Notes under the pieces: generated by a model
The model's database searches: none
What the model saw: the letters and a program-made list of their open reading frames with translations, nothing else
Told to the model about the DNA's origin: nothing
Translations under genes and position numbers: made by a program
Shown here: positions 47,412 to 56,683 of the stretch, in pieces
Numbering within the stretch: the first letter of the stretch is position 1
How the letters are laid out: each line of letters opens with the position of its first letter
Origin: Microbacterium esteraromaticum
GTDB lineage: Bacteria > Actinomycetota > Actinomycetes > Actinomycetales > Microbacteriaceae
Length of the DNA stretch: 64,000 nucleotides
NCBI RefSeq assembly: GCF_017303215.1
Contig: NZ_JAEMWU010000001.1
Coordinates: 1,054,001 to 1,118,000 of the forward strand
Direction of reading: 5' to 3'

Positions 47412-49021
47412 AGCGACACTGGCTCGGCATCGTGCTGATGACGATACTCGGGCTGGCGGCAGGGTACGGCTGGGCCGCGCTGCAGACACCGGTGTACCAG
47501 GCCGATGCGAGCGGTGTGGTCACGGTCGCTACGGATCCTGATCCCGAGATGCAGCTCATCCCGGGGGCGAACGACTCCATCGCGAAGTCGCGCGTGCCGA
47601 CGTTCGTCGAGATGGCGACCTGGCGCAATGTCGCTGAGAAGGCAGCCGACGCGCTGGGACTCGACGTGGCGCCAGAGCAACTTGTGCGGCGTATCACTGT
47701 CGATAACCCGGAGGGCACTCCCATCATCAAGATCACCGCCGAAGGCCCGACGGCAGAGGGCGCACGCGACCTTGCTGAGGCCTGGGTCGTCGGACTCGCT
47801 GCGACGATCGACGAGCGCGAGGGGGTCGAAGAGCTCGGGTCCGCGCTGATCACCGTCGAACTGGCGGAGTCGGCGGCGCTGCCATCGGCGCCATCGTTCC
47901 CGGACGAGCGCATGGCGCTGGTGGTGGGAGGCGTTCTCGGCCTCGGTATGGGCATCGCCTTCGCCCTGGTCCGTGCAGTCTCGGATCGCCGTGTTCGTGC
48001 CCGCGATGACGTGGAAGCGCGTCTGGGATTGGCCGTCGTCGGCACGTTGCCCGCCGCCGGTGAGGTGCAGGACGGGCAACGGCTTCTGGCTGGCGATCAG
48101 ACGGGAACGAAGTCGAGCTATGCGATGCGTGAGGCGTTGCGCGTGCTGCGGACGAACCTGCAGTTCATGAACGTCGATGATCCGCCGCGAGTGATCGTCG
48201 TGAGCAGCGCCTTGCCCGGTGAGGGCAAGTCGACCGTTTCGGCCAACCTGGCTGCCACACTCGCCGCCAACGGCGTGCCCGTCGTGCTCGTCGACGGTGA
48301 CCTGCGGCGTCCCACGGTCGCCAAGACAACCGGGGTGCCGGGAACAGCCGGGCTCACGGATGTGCTCGCGGGGCGGGCGAAGCTCGTGGACGTGTTGCAG
48401 AGTTCGCCGCATGAACCGAACCTGAACGTGCTCGTCGCCGGCACCATCCCACCGAACCCGAGCGAGGTGCTTGGGTCGGCGAAGATGAAAGCCACGCTTG
48501 ACGAACTCGCCGAGTACGCGACGGTGATCGTCGACGCGCCGCCGTTGCTTGCCGTCACCGACGGCGCTGTGCTTGCGCACCAGGCCGACGGCACGCTGAT
48601 CGTCGTCTCGGTGGGAAAGACCACCTACGATCTGGTGGAGAAGGCGCAGGATGCCCTGACCAAGGTGCACGGTCGACTGCTCGGCGTGGTGCTCAACCGG
48701 GCCCCGCTGACAGGCTCGGAGTCGTCTGTCTACACATACGAGTACGCGTCAGGGTCGGAGCACAAGAAGCGTGGATGGCCGTCGAAGTCGAGCACGTCGA
48801 AGCAGAGCAGCTTGTCGTCCGTAGCGCAAGAAGACGACGAGCCGCTACCGGAGCCCGCCCCTGTGCCGAAACCATCCCGCCCGCGGCCCGCCAAGAAGAG
48901 CTCTGCCTCCGAACCTGCGAGCGAGGACGCCGCCGACGCCGAGGACTTCGACGAGCTGTTGCGCGGCGCGGCGGTCGAGGCCCCTGTGCGCCGCAAGCAG
49001 CGCAGCTCGAAGAATGGCTGA
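47381..49021 (+). CDS. Wzz/tyrosine-kinase polysaccharide co-polymerase (BY-kinase)
   Basis: A 546-residue CpsD/Wzc-type protein. The N-terminal Wzz-like chain-length part has two membrane helices (around 15-32 and in MALVVGGVLGLGMGIAFALV) with an extracellular loop between. The kinase domain shows Walker A SSALPGEGKST (about 275-285), Walker A' VVLVDGDLRRP and Walker B TVIVDAPPLL. Tyr451, 453 and 455 (YTYEY) form the likely autophosphorylation cluster. A further ~90 residues follow, rich in Lys, Ser, Pro and acidic residues and lacking Tyr. Phosphorylation cycles should control chain length with the ligase-like protein upstream. The ATG at 47381 overlaps that gene. Confidence 0.9.
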   Translation: MELRDYANALKRHWLGIVLMTILGLAAGYGWAALQTPVYQADASGVVTVATDPDPEMQLIPGANDSIAKSRVPTFVEMATWRNVAEKAADALGLDVAPEQLVRRITVDNPEGTPIIKITAEGPTAEGARDLAEAWVVGLAATIDEREGVEELGSALITVELAESAALPSAPSFPDERMALVVGGVLGLGMGIAFALVRAVSDRRVRARDDVEARLGLAVVGTLPAAGEVQDGQRLLAGDQTGTKSSYAMREALRVLRTNLQFMNVDDPPRVIVVSSALPGEGKSTVSANLAATLAANGVPVVLVDGDLRRPTVAKTTGVPGTAGLTDVLAGRAKLVDVLQSSPHEPNLNVLVAGTIPPNPSEVLGSAKMKATLDELAEYATVIVDAPPLLAVTDGAVLAHQADGTLIVVSVGKTTYDLVEKAQDALTKVHGRLLGVVLNRAPLTGSESSVYTYEYASGSEHKKRGWPSKSSTSKQSSLSSVAQEDDEPLPEPAPVPKPSRPRPAKKSSASEPASEDAADAEDFDELLRGAAVEAPVRRKQRSSKNG

Positions 49022-50174
49022 TAGCGCCGCGCATCGCATCGCGCTGATTACGTCGTCCTTCGCCCCGCATGTTGGCGGCGTCGAAGAGCACGTCGCGCAG
49101 GTCGCGCGCGAGTTGACCGCGCGCGGACACGTCGTTGAGGTCTGGACCGTCGATCGAGGAGCGGCCCCACAGGATCCTCTCCTCGGTGCGGACGGTGTCG
49201 AGATAGCCGTGCGATACCTGCCCACGCCTCTTCCCGCGCGTTCGCTCCCCGCAATGCTGCGATTCGCAGGGCGCTGGCCGGCTGCCTGGGCGGCCTGGCG
49301 CCGCGCGCACCGGCGCCTGCGTCCGGATGTGCTGCACGTGCACTGCTTCGGCCCGAACGGTATCTACGCGGAGGCGCTTTACCGTCGGCGCCACACTCCG
49401 CTCATCATCACCTCGCACGGAGAGACGATGGGCGACGACAACGGCGTCTACGAGAGATCAGCGTTGCTACGGGCGCGTCTGCGCCGCGCCATCGTCTCGG
49501 CGCAGACGGTCACCGCTCCCAGCGAGTACGTGCTTGATGACCTTCGGGCGCGGTACGGCCTGCACTCGGGCGTCGTCGTGCCGAACGGAGTGGATCTCGC
49601 GGTCCGGCAGGGGGAAACCGCGGGCGAAGGGGACTACCTCTTCGCCGTCGGGCGCCTCGGGTACGTCAAGGGCTTCGATCTGCTCATCGAGGCATTCGCG
49701 CGGTTACAGGACACAGGCGTTCGGCTTGTGATCGGCGGTGATGGCCCCGAGCGCGATGCGCTGCAGAAGCAGTCCGAGGCGGCAGGGCTCGCGGAGCGCG
49801 TGTCGTTCGTCGGTCAGCTCGCGTCCGAGCAGGTCGACGCCTATATGCGCGGCGCGGTCGCCGTGGTCGTTCCCTCGCGTTCCGAAGCCTTCGGCATCGT
49901 CGCACTGGAAGCATGGCGTGCGGGGGCGCCGCTGGTGATGACCAGCCGCGGTGGTGCTGCCGAGTTCGTGCGTGACGGTGAGGACGGCGTTCTCGTCGAC
50001 CCGACCGACGTCGACGCGTTGAGCGAAGCGCTCGCACAGGTGGGGAACGATCCGACGCTCGCCGACCGACTGCGGGCGAACGGGCCGGCGCGGGTGCGCG
50101 ACCTCACCTGGCCTGCTGTGGTTTCGCAGTACCTGCGGTTGTACGACCGACTGCCAACGGACCCCCCTCGATGA
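49014..50174 (+). CDS. Glycosyltransferase family 4 protein
   Basis: A 386-residue GT-B retaining transferase. The N-terminal domain begins with RIALITSSFAPHVGGVEEHV, the glycine-rich acceptor-side loop. The C-terminal donor domain has YLFAVGRLGYVKGFDLLIEA and the motif PSRSEAFGIVALEAW, with the two catalytic-region glutamates. It probably adds a sugar from a nucleotide donor to the lipid-linked repeat unit on the cytoplasmic face. Its ATG overlaps the kinase gene by eight bases and its stop overlaps the pyruvyltransferase gene by four. Confidence 0.92.
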   Translation: MADSAAHRIALITSSFAPHVGGVEEHVAQVARELTARGHVVEVWTVDRGAAPQDPLLGADGVEIAVRYLPTPLPARSLPAMLRFAGRWPAAWAAWRRAHRRLRPDVLHVHCFGPNGIYAEALYRRRHTPLIITSHGETMGDDNGVYERSALLRARLRRAIVSAQTVTAPSEYVLDDLRARYGLHSGVVVPNGVDLAVRQGETAGEGDYLFAVGRLGYVKGFDLLIEAFARLQDTGVRLVIGGDGPERDALQKQSEAAGLAERVSFVGQLASEQVDAYMRGAVAVVVPSRSEAFGIVALEAWRAGAPLVMTSRGGAAEFVRDGEDGVLVDPTDVDALSEALAQVGNDPTLADRLRANGPARVRDLTWPAVVSQYLRLYDRLPTDPPR

Positions 50175-51070
50175 GATACGAAAGTGCAGTGCGACGACGC
50201 ATGCGCCAGGCGCGTCGGCTGGGGGCAGCGGCGCTGCAACCCCGCGCCTGGGGCGCGCCGGTCGTGCCGGCGTACTGGTGGGACGGCCACCCGAACTTCG
50301 GAGATGCCCTCACTCCGTGGCTGCTACCGAAGTACGGGATCGTTCCGCTGTACCGTGAGCCGCGCCATGCGCGCCTGATCGGCGTCGGCAGCTTGCTGGA
50401 GTTCTGTGCGGAAGACTACGACGGAGCCATCTGGGGCACGGGCCTGATGACCGATGTCGAACGGCGGATGCCCAACGTGCAGGCGCTCGCCGTGCGCGGC
50501 CCCCTGACCGCGGAACGAATCGATGTGTCGGGGGCAGCATACGGTGATCCGGGTCTACTGGTCTCCCGTCACGTCGCCCGACCCGCGCGCCGCGCCGCCA
50601 TCGCAGCGGTGCCGCACGGACATCACCGCTCTCACGCCGGTCTGACCGCGTTGTTGAAGAGCGAGCCGGGGCGCGTGCGCGATGTGAACGTGCACCGTGA
50701 GGCGGCGCCGACTGTGCGCGAGATCGCCGGGTGCGAGACCGTGCTCACGACGTCGTTGCACGGGCTGATCACCGCCGACGCGTACGGCATCCCCGCGGTG
50801 TGGACCGCTCTCGAACCGGCGCTCACCGGCGGCACCTTCAAGTTCCACGACTACGAGGCAGCCGTCACTCCCGGACGCACCCGCTACGTCGACTTCGACG
50901 ACCTGCGCACCCTGGACGACGTGCAGCGCTTTGCGTGGGCGGCCGATGCGTCACGTGTGGCGGAGCTGTCGCGAGGACTGGAAGCCGCTCTGCCGCCGTT
51001 CGCTGGCGCAGCCGCCCCGATCACGGTGACGTTCCCCCGCGGTATCACGCGCGCGTTTCGCGGTGAATAG
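50171..51070 (+). CDS. Polysaccharide pyruvyl transferase family protein
   Basis: A 299-residue protein with the pyruvyl transferase pattern: NFGDALTPWLLPKYGI near residue 40, IWGTGLM, LAVRGPLTAERI, GDPGLL and TSLHGLITADAYGIP. The family moves pyruvate from phosphoenolpyruvate to sugar hydroxyls, making ketal groups that add negative charge to capsules and secondary cell-wall polymers. The start overlaps the preceding GT4 stop (ATGA). The last 26 bases are shared with the 3' end of the convergent PP-loop gene. The polymer product of this cluster is therefore probably acidic. Confidence 0.88.
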   Translation: MRYESAVRRRMRQARRLGAAALQPRAWGAPVVPAYWWDGHPNFGDALTPWLLPKYGIVPLYREPRHARLIGVGSLLEFCAEDYDGAIWGTGLMTDVERRMPNVQALAVRGPLTAERIDVSGAAYGDPGLLVSRHVARPARRAAIAAVPHGHHRSHAGLTALLKSEPGRVRDVNVHREAAPTVREIAGCETVLTTSLHGLITADAYGIPAVWTALEPALTGGTFKFHDYEAAVTPGRTRYVDFDDLRTLDDVQRFAWAADASRVAELSRGLEAALPPFAGAAAPITVTFPRGITRAFRGE

Positions 51071-52268
51071 CGCGTGCGCGCACACGGGCGAGTCCGGCGC
51101 GCGCACCGGGTAGCGCCGCCAGCCGTGAGCGCGCCGCTCGTCGAAGACGCATCACAGCGTCGTGAGCCCGCCATGCGCCCGCCCCGAGGCGGTCGCGCAC
51201 ACGCCAGCGCCAGTTGACGTCGACCGCATACGCACGGATCTCGCGGTCGTAGGCGCTGTCCCCACCGAGAACACGGGCGACGTAGTCATCCCGGTGGGCA
51301 AGATACGTTTCGAGAGAAAAAGCGTGGGGGCAGAACCGCTCAAGCCCTCCGGCGATCTCTATCGTCAGTAAGGTGCGCAGACACTTGTCGCACTTCGAGC
51401 AGTTGCGCGTGCGCTCCGGACTCGGATCGATGCACACATCGAGGATGTGGGCCTCGGTGCGATGGATCAGCGCGACCGTTTTCTGCACGCGGGTCGACCC
51501 CGAACCCGCAGACGTAACCGCAACACCTCGGGTCGACAGAAGCGGCAGCGCGAGCGGTTCGGCGGCGGTGATTCTTCGCGTGCTGACGTCGTCGAACCGC
51601 CCGGCCGCGGAGATGAGAAGACGGCCGATGCCTGCGCCGAGCGCATGCGCGACGGCCACGTTCCGCAGCGTCACCGACTCCAGGAAGCCAATTCTCGGGT
51701 AGTGCTCATCGAGGTTGCTATCGACCCGCACGAAGGGCAGTCCCCACGACTCGGCGGCTTCCTGCAACGGCCGGCACCGTGCCTCCCAGAGCGCCCTACC
51801 CCCGGTGCCGTGCGCTCCCACGTTGTTGTTCACAAGGTGGGTGATGTGAAGCGAACGGGGCGCCGTACCGCGCCAGAAGTACTCCTCAACAGTCGCCAAT
51901 GAGTCCACACCTCCCGAGAAGCCGGTGGCGACGCCATCCGCAGGCGCAGCCGCTTCTGCGACCTGCTCTGCCGACACGGCGACCCGCGTCGTGCCCGGAT
52001 TCGTCAGCATCAACAGATTCTGCAGATCGCCGTTTACCTGGTGCAGCAACGTATCGGTCACCGTACCGCCCACGTGCAGAGCTCGGCCGGACTGCATCGC
52101 CGGCAACAACAGTGCGACGGCGACATGATCGGCGCGATCGCTGAGCAGGTGCGCATAGCGGCTCTCCACCGAGAACCACAGCGGTTTCGCGCCGGCAACG
52201 TCGGCGACGATCCGCGTCTGTCTTTCCACGATCTCCCGTCGTGGTGGAGAGGTGACGATGGTGTTCAC
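51045..52268 (-). CDS. QueC-like PP-loop ATP pyrophosphatase of unknown substrate
   Basis: A protein of about 407 residues from the GTG at 52268 (GGAG nine bases upstream; a TTG at 52283 is also in frame). GFSGGVDS at about residue 116-123 is the PP-loop that binds ATP and releases pyrophosphate. A zinc-like tetracysteine set, Cys279, Cys290, Cys293 and Cys296 (in CSKCDKC), resembles the QueC site but with a longer first spacing. A ~110-residue N-terminal part precedes the PP-loop, and a ~90-residue Arg-rich C-terminal tail follows. QueC makes the preQ0 nitrile; here no queuosine gene is near. In a sugar cluster, an amidation, thiolation or adenylation of a sugar acid is conceivable. Function not known. 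Confidence 0.75.
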   Translation of the reverse strand: MNTIVTSPPRREIVERQTRIVADVAGAKPLWFSVESRYAHLLSDRADHVAVALLLPAMQSGRALHVGGTVTDTLLHQVNGDLQNLLMLTNPGTTRVAVSAEQVAEAAAPADGVATGFSGGVDSLATVEEYFWRGTAPRSLHITHLVNNNVGAHGTGGRALWEARCRPLQEAAESWGLPFVRVDSNLDEHYPRIGFLESVTLRNVAVAHALGAGIGRLLISAAGRFDDVSTRRITAAEPLALPLLSTRGVAVTSAGSGSTRVQKTVALIHRTEAHILDVCIDPSPERTRNCSKCDKCLRTLLTIEIAGGLERFCPHAFSLETYLAHRDDYVARVLGGDSAYDREIRAYAVDVNWRWRVRDRLGAGAWRAHDAVMRLRRAARSRLAALPGARAGLARVRARAIHRETRA

Positions 52269-52292
52269 AGCGAGGGACTCCAATCAAATCGC

Positions 52293-53342
52293 TCAGAGCA
52301 GCGATGCCCACACAGCGGCGTGGCCCTGGGCGCTGCGCTCCCAGGTGAACTCGGCAGCGTGCGCACGCGCGCTGCCGGTCGATCGTGCCAGAAGCGAGCC
52401 TGGCGAGGTGGCATCTATCAAGCCTGCGGCCATCGCTGAGCCGGTCGGTTCGACGAGCAGAGCATGCCCGCTGGCCACCTCCGGCAGACTGCTGGTGTTG
52501 GCCGCAACCACCGGCACACCGGCAGCCATCGCCTCCAACACGGGGAGGCCGAACCCCTCGTAGACAGAGGGGACGACCACGACCGACGCGGACGCCATCA
52601 CTCCGGGCATCAGTTCGTCGGGCAGGCGACCGAGCAGCACTGTGCCGGGCATGCCCTCGAACAGCGACGTGCGGGTGGGGTGAGCTGGTCCGGCGAGAGC
52701 GAGCACCCAGTCGGGACGCTCGCGGTGCACCCGTGGCCACGCCTCGGCAAGAGCCGGAAGGTTTTTGCGGGCGGCGGCGCCACCGGCATGCAACACGTAT
52801 GGGCGGTTCAGCCCTAGCGGGGAGAGCTGTTCGGTGCCAAGCGGCCGCGCATCGAGATAACGCGGATCGACGCCGTTGGGCACGACGTGCGGATTCTGCA
52901 CCCCCAAGAACTCGACGGCCTCGTTTGCCGTGAACTCAGAGACACAGATCACCGCTGAAGCCCGTCGTGCCTCGTGAATCGCGGCCGGCACCGGCGCCGA
53001 CTCATCGGCGAACCGCCACGCGACCACATCGTGCAGCGTGATCACGTCGGCGTGCGGTGACGGCGGCAGCTCGAGCGAGGTGCGGTGAGACACTGTGTCG
53101 CCCCGGAACAACGTGCGACCCAGTGCGCGGCGCACAGATGCAGGTGCCCTCGCGACCTTGCCGAGCGGGAGACGACGATTGCCGGGTAAGGGGGAGCGCA
53201 TCGACCGGAACACCAGCTCACGCACCGACCACGCCGGTCCCATGGCTTCCGCCGCGCGCGCGATCACCTGCGCCTCATAGGCTTGCGCACCCATCGGTGT
53301 GTCTGTGGCGATGCGCGCGATGCTGAGCCGTGGCTGTGACAT
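52293..53342 (-). CDS. Glycosyltransferase family 4 protein
   Basis: A 349-residue GT4 transferase. The donor-domain core includes YVLHAGGAAARKNLPALAEA (a short GT4 phosphate-binding stretch) and the late motif PSVYEGFGLPVLEAMAAGVPV, with the E-x7-E pair. The N terminus (SIARIATDTPMGAQAYE) is typical of mannosyl- or rhamnosyl-type GT4 members. The gene lies 24 bases upstream of the PP-loop gene on the same strand, so the two are probably co-transcribed. There is a 31-base gap to the acyltransferase gene, also on the minus strand. Confidence 0.9.
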   Translation of the reverse strand: MSQPRLSIARIATDTPMGAQAYEAQVIARAAEAMGPAWSVRELVFRSMRSPLPGNRRLPLGKVARAPASVRRALGRTLFRGDTVSHRTSLELPPSPHADVITLHDVVAWRFADESAPVPAAIHEARRASAVICVSEFTANEAVEFLGVQNPHVVPNGVDPRYLDARPLGTEQLSPLGLNRPYVLHAGGAAARKNLPALAEAWPRVHRERPDWVLALAGPAHPTRTSLFEGMPGTVLLGRLPDELMPGVMASASVVVVPSVYEGFGLPVLEAMAAGVPVVAANTSSLPEVASGHALLVEPTGSAMAAGLIDATSPGSLLARSTGSARAHAAEFTWERSAQGHAAVWASLL

Positions 53343-53373
53343 ATGGACCCCCGAGTGTTCTTGCCCCGTTCCA

Positions 53374-54489
53374 TCATGGATGAGGGACGGGCTCGTCCGC
53401 TCTGCGCACTACGTGAGGGAAGCGCCGCACCGCATACCTGTGGCTGGGGCGTTCGACGAGCCGATACAGCGCCTCGGCAGCACAGCTCACGATCACCAAC
53501 GCCACCACGCCGCCGTACAGGAGCACCACGACCGGATTCCCCGGAAGCACGGCGATGATCGGCCACATCAGCAGCACAATCGGCTGATGCATCAGGTAGA
53601 AGCTGTACGAACGCGTGCCCGCCTTGTCGAGGGTGCGCACCACCGGGGATTGAGCGAAGAGCGCGAACAGCCAGACCAAAGCTGCACCGCATATGCCCCA
53701 CAATGTCAGGTTGATGCCCGGTGGAACGTCCAGGGTGCTCGCCGCGACCGCAGCGAGCGTCGTCGCGCCGGCCGCGAGCATCGCCAGGGTGCGGTTTCGG
53801 TGCGTCGGATCGAGCGCCGTCGACCCCGGCCGCATCAACACCATGGCGAGCACCATGCCCATCACGAACTGCACGAGGCGAATCGGCAGGGTGTGACTGG
53901 AGCTGAAGAATGCGTCGACGGCATTGCCGGAACTCAGTTGTGAACCGACCCACCAGGTGCTGAAACTCAGCGCGATAGCAGCGAGCACGAGTACCGTACC
54001 GCCGACGCGGTGCAACAGCACGATGAGTAGTGGGAACAGCAGATACAGCAGGATCTCTAGCGAGACGCTCCACAGCGAACCGTTGATCGCACCGAGGTTC
54101 GATGGGAACACGGTCTGAATGGCGAAGACATGAAGCAGCAGATCTCGCACGCTCGCACGCTCTGCCACCACGAGATCCCAGGCCGGGCCCAGCGCGAGGA
54201 CCGCGGCGATCGCGAGCGCCGTCCAGTACGCGGGGAGGATACGCCACATGCGGCGCCCATAGAACTGTCCGACGTTCAAGGACCGGCCACGTGCCACGAG
54301 CGGCAGCGTCAGGACGAAGCCGGACAGCACGATGAAGACGTCGACGCCGTGGGCTCCGACTTGCGTGGCGGAAGAGACAAGCCGGGGAAGGCCGAGCCCA
54401 CCCCAGTATGCAGCGGCGTGGCAGATGAACACGGCCAGCGCTGCCAACCCGCGCAACGCGTCGAGCCCCCCGATCCGAGGTTGCTTCAT
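53374..54489 (-). CDS. Acyltransferase 3 family (OafA-like O-acetyltransferase)
   Basis: A 371-residue membrane acyltransferase with about ten helices. The family signature begins at GGLDALRGLAALAVFICHAA, with the conserved His in the first helix; the GVDVFIVLSGFVLTLPL and RRMWRILPAYW segments follow. These enzymes move acetyl or other acyl groups onto surface glycans. The ATG at 54489 is preceded by AGGGGAACGAAC; the longer frame upstream has no family character. Together with the pyruvyltransferase it suggests a decorated polymer. The C-terminal SGNH domain of larger OafA proteins is absent. Confidence 0.9.
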   Translation of the reverse strand: MKQPRIGGLDALRGLAALAVFICHAAAYWGGLGLPRLVSSATQVGAHGVDVFIVLSGFVLTLPLVARGRSLNVGQFYGRRMWRILPAYWTALAIAAVLALGPAWDLVVAERASVRDLLLHVFAIQTVFPSNLGAINGSLWSVSLEILLYLLFPLLIVLLHRVGGTVLVLAAIALSFSTWWVGSQLSSGNAVDAFFSSSHTLPIRLVQFVMGMVLAMVLMRPGSTALDPTHRNRTLAMLAAGATTLAAVAASTLDVPPGINLTLWGICGAALVWLFALFAQSPVVRTLDKAGTRSYSFYLMHQPIVLLMWPIIAVLPGNPVVVLLYGGVVALVIVSCAAEALYRLVERPSHRYAVRRFPHVVRRADEPVPHP

Positions 54490-54743
54490 GTTCGTTCCCC
54501 TTTGCGCGCACACGTGACTTGAGGATAAGCCACGGCGGCGCTCAGGAGGAGCGTCAGAACGGGAGCGCTCCGACAGCTCCGGCGTCTGGCCGACCACGAA
54601 CGCATCTGCAGCGCCTCCGATACCCGAACGGATCCGACTCCGCATGGCACAAGTATGCACGCGGGTGGATACCCACGGTGGCTGGCGGCGGTTCGCCTAT
54701 GGTAGACGGGGGCCTCGGAGTAGAGGAAGAGGATGGGGATCTT
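54490..54743. other. Divergent intergenic region between acyltransferase and GT2 genes
   Basis: 254 bases between divergent starts. TATGGT near 54697-54702 could be a -10 box for the GT2 operon. A GGAGCGCTCC palindrome is near 54560. No gene was recognised. Confidence 0.4.
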
Positions 54744-55718
54744 GTGAACGAACGTAGTGCGGTCGTCGTCGTCGCAACGTACAAGCGACCGGACCACGTC
54801 CGGACGTGCCTCGAGCACATCCGGCAGCAGACACGGAAACCGCAACGTATCGTGGTCGTCGATGCGTCGCCAGACATCCTCACCGAGGCAGTAGTCGCAG
54901 AGTTCCCCGAAGTCGACTACCGGCGCAATGATCTCGGTATCGGGACGCTGGCTGCGTCGCGGGCCATCGGTGTTCAGGGCGCGACAGAGGACGTCATCGC
55001 GTTCATCGATGACGACGCATATGCAGAGCCACAATGGCTCGCCGAGATTCTGAGAGCCTTTGATGCGCCCGGGGTGGGCGCGGTCGGCGGCAGGGCCGAT
55101 AACAACCGTCCGGAAGAGGAACGGGAAGGCTGGGACCGCATCGGGCGTTTTCTGCCCAACGGCACTCTGACGGGTAACTTCGGCGCGGACCCCGGGCGGA
55201 TCGTCGAGACCGATCACATGCTCGGAGCCAACATGAGCGTGAGCTCGAACGCACTGCGCGCCATCGGAGGTATACACGACTACTACCCCGGCACATGTCT
55301 GCGCGAGGATTCCGACCTCGCCTTGCGCGTCAAGCTCGCCGGATACCGTGTGGTGTTCGCACCCCGAGCGGTCGTCCTGCATGTTGCGGGCGAGTACGCC
55401 AAGGGCAAGCGCTTCGATCTGCGCTACCGGTTCTATGCGGCGCGCAACCATGTCCTTCTGCTGACCACGGTGCTCGGCTGGCGGGATCCCCACCTGCTAC
55501 GGCACATCGCCCGAGTGCTGCGTATGGCAATACGTGAAGTGTGGGAAGGCGTGACCGGAACAGTCGCCAAGCCGACCGTTCGGGCGAAGGTGCGTCGGCT
55601 CGGCGGAGGGATGGCGCGAGCCGGCGCCGATCTCGTCGGTACCTGTGTCGGTCTTGGCGCTTCACTCAAACCGAACGACCGCGCGTACTCAGCGTCGTCG
55701 GAATGGAAGGCAAGTTGA
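54744..55718 (+). CDS. Glycosyltransferase family 2 protein
   Basis: A GT-A inverting transferase of 324 residues from the GTG at 54744 (GGGGA upstream). The nucleotide-binding start is VVVVATYKRPDHVRTCLEHI; the DxD-type metal motif is IDDDAYAEP; GGRAD and the later CLREDSDLALRVKLAG, with the catalytic-base Asp region, are well formed. An ATG at 54699 would add 15 acidic residues and cannot be excluded. The gene opens a run of four plus-strand genes with 16- and 4-base overlaps and a 2-base gap, probably one operon. Confidence 0.9.
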   Translation: MNERSAVVVVATYKRPDHVRTCLEHIRQQTRKPQRIVVVDASPDILTEAVVAEFPEVDYRRNDLGIGTLAASRAIGVQGATEDVIAFIDDDAYAEPQWLAEILRAFDAPGVGAVGGRADNNRPEEEREGWDRIGRFLPNGTLTGNFGADPGRIVETDHMLGANMSVSSNALRAIGGIHDYYPGTCLREDSDLALRVKLAGYRVVFAPRAVVLHVAGEYAKGKRFDLRYRFYAARNHVLLLTTVLGWRDPHLLRHIARVLRMAIREVWEGVTGTVAKPTVRAKVRRLGGGMARAGADLVGTCVGLGASLKPNDRAYSASSEWKAS

Positions 55719-56683
55719 ACGACGGCCCTGTCCGGGCCGTGTATGTCGTGCTGACTCACCGGAACTGGGCGCAGGTGCGCCGCCTCGCCGGGGCGATACT
55801 GGCTTCCAGCCCGGACGCGCGCGTGCTGCTCGCGCACGATGCGCGGAGCGAAGTGTTTCCTGCGCACCTCGATGACCCGCGTATTCGCGTGTTCGTGCAT
55901 GGGCTCGAGTGCGACTGGGGCTCGTGGGAGCTCGTCGAGGCGACGCTACGAGCGATGGAGCGAGCGCGGGAACTCTGGGACCCGCAACTGGTTACCTTGA
56001 TCTCGGGCGACGACTATCCGATGCGCCGCCTGCCGGATTGGGAACGAGAGGCGCTCGCGGCATCCGGCTGGATCGGAGAAGCTCATGCGCTGACGTATCG
56101 GCCTCGCTGGGGTCGTCGGCGTGGCGAGGGCGACGACCGGCTGAACCGATACACATTCTTCTGGTTTCGTGCGTCCGACGAGAACAGGTCGCTCGGTCTG
56201 CCCGAATGGCTCCGCGCGTTTGCGTCTCGTGTGCGCCGGGCACTCGCCGTCCGGCTCGAACCGGTGTTCGGGGTTCGCTACGTTACTCGAGGGCGCGGAC
56301 GGTACTTCGGAGTTCGGCGTCCGACACCGTTCACCCGTGCGATGCCCTGCCATATCGGCGCGCAGTGGGTAGCTCTTCGCCGGCACGAGCTTGACGTTCT
56401 TCTGGACGAGGACTTGGCGCCGCGCTCACGGTTGCGGCGGTTCTACCGAAGGACCATCATCCCCGACGAGTCTGCGTTGGTCACCCCTCTCAGCTGGCGA
56501 GGTGCGCCCGCGGATCTGCCGCCGGTGACCCTGTATCAGTGGGACCCTGCGCTTGATACCACGATCACCTGGACGCATAATGATCTCGATCGACTCCTCG
56601 CATCCGGTGCGCCGTTCTGCCGCAAGATCGATGCAGACCGTAGCGGTGCGCTGATGGACTCTCTCGACAGGCTGATTGCATGA
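55703..56683 (+). CDS. Core-2/I-branching (GT14-like) beta-1,6-N-acetylglucosaminyltransferase family
   Basis: A protein of about 326 residues. The branching-enzyme pattern is clear: VVLTHRNWAQVRRLAGAIL, a LLAHDARSE segment, GSWELVEATLRAMERA and LVTLISGDDYPMRR. SQWVALRR-like IGAQWVALRRHELDVLL and IIPDESALVTPL complete it. In animals such enzymes add branching GlcNAc; bacterial members are less studied and are found in capsule clusters. The ATG at 55703 overlaps the GT2 gene by 16 bases; a TTG at 55715 with GGAAGG upstream is an alternative that gives a four-base overlap. Confidence 0.82.
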   Translation: MEGKLNDGPVRAVYVVLTHRNWAQVRRLAGAILASSPDARVLLAHDARSEVFPAHLDDPRIRVFVHGLECDWGSWELVEATLRAMERARELWDPQLVTLISGDDYPMRRLPDWEREALAASGWIGEAHALTYRPRWGRRRGEGDDRLNRYTFFWFRASDENRSLGLPEWLRAFASRVRRALAVRLEPVFGVRYVTRGRGRYFGVRRPTPFTRAMPCHIGAQWVALRRHELDVLLDEDLAPRSRLRRFYRRTIIPDESALVTPLSWRGAPADLPPVTLYQWDPALDTTITWTHNDLDRLLASGAPFCRKIDADRSGALMDSLDRLIA

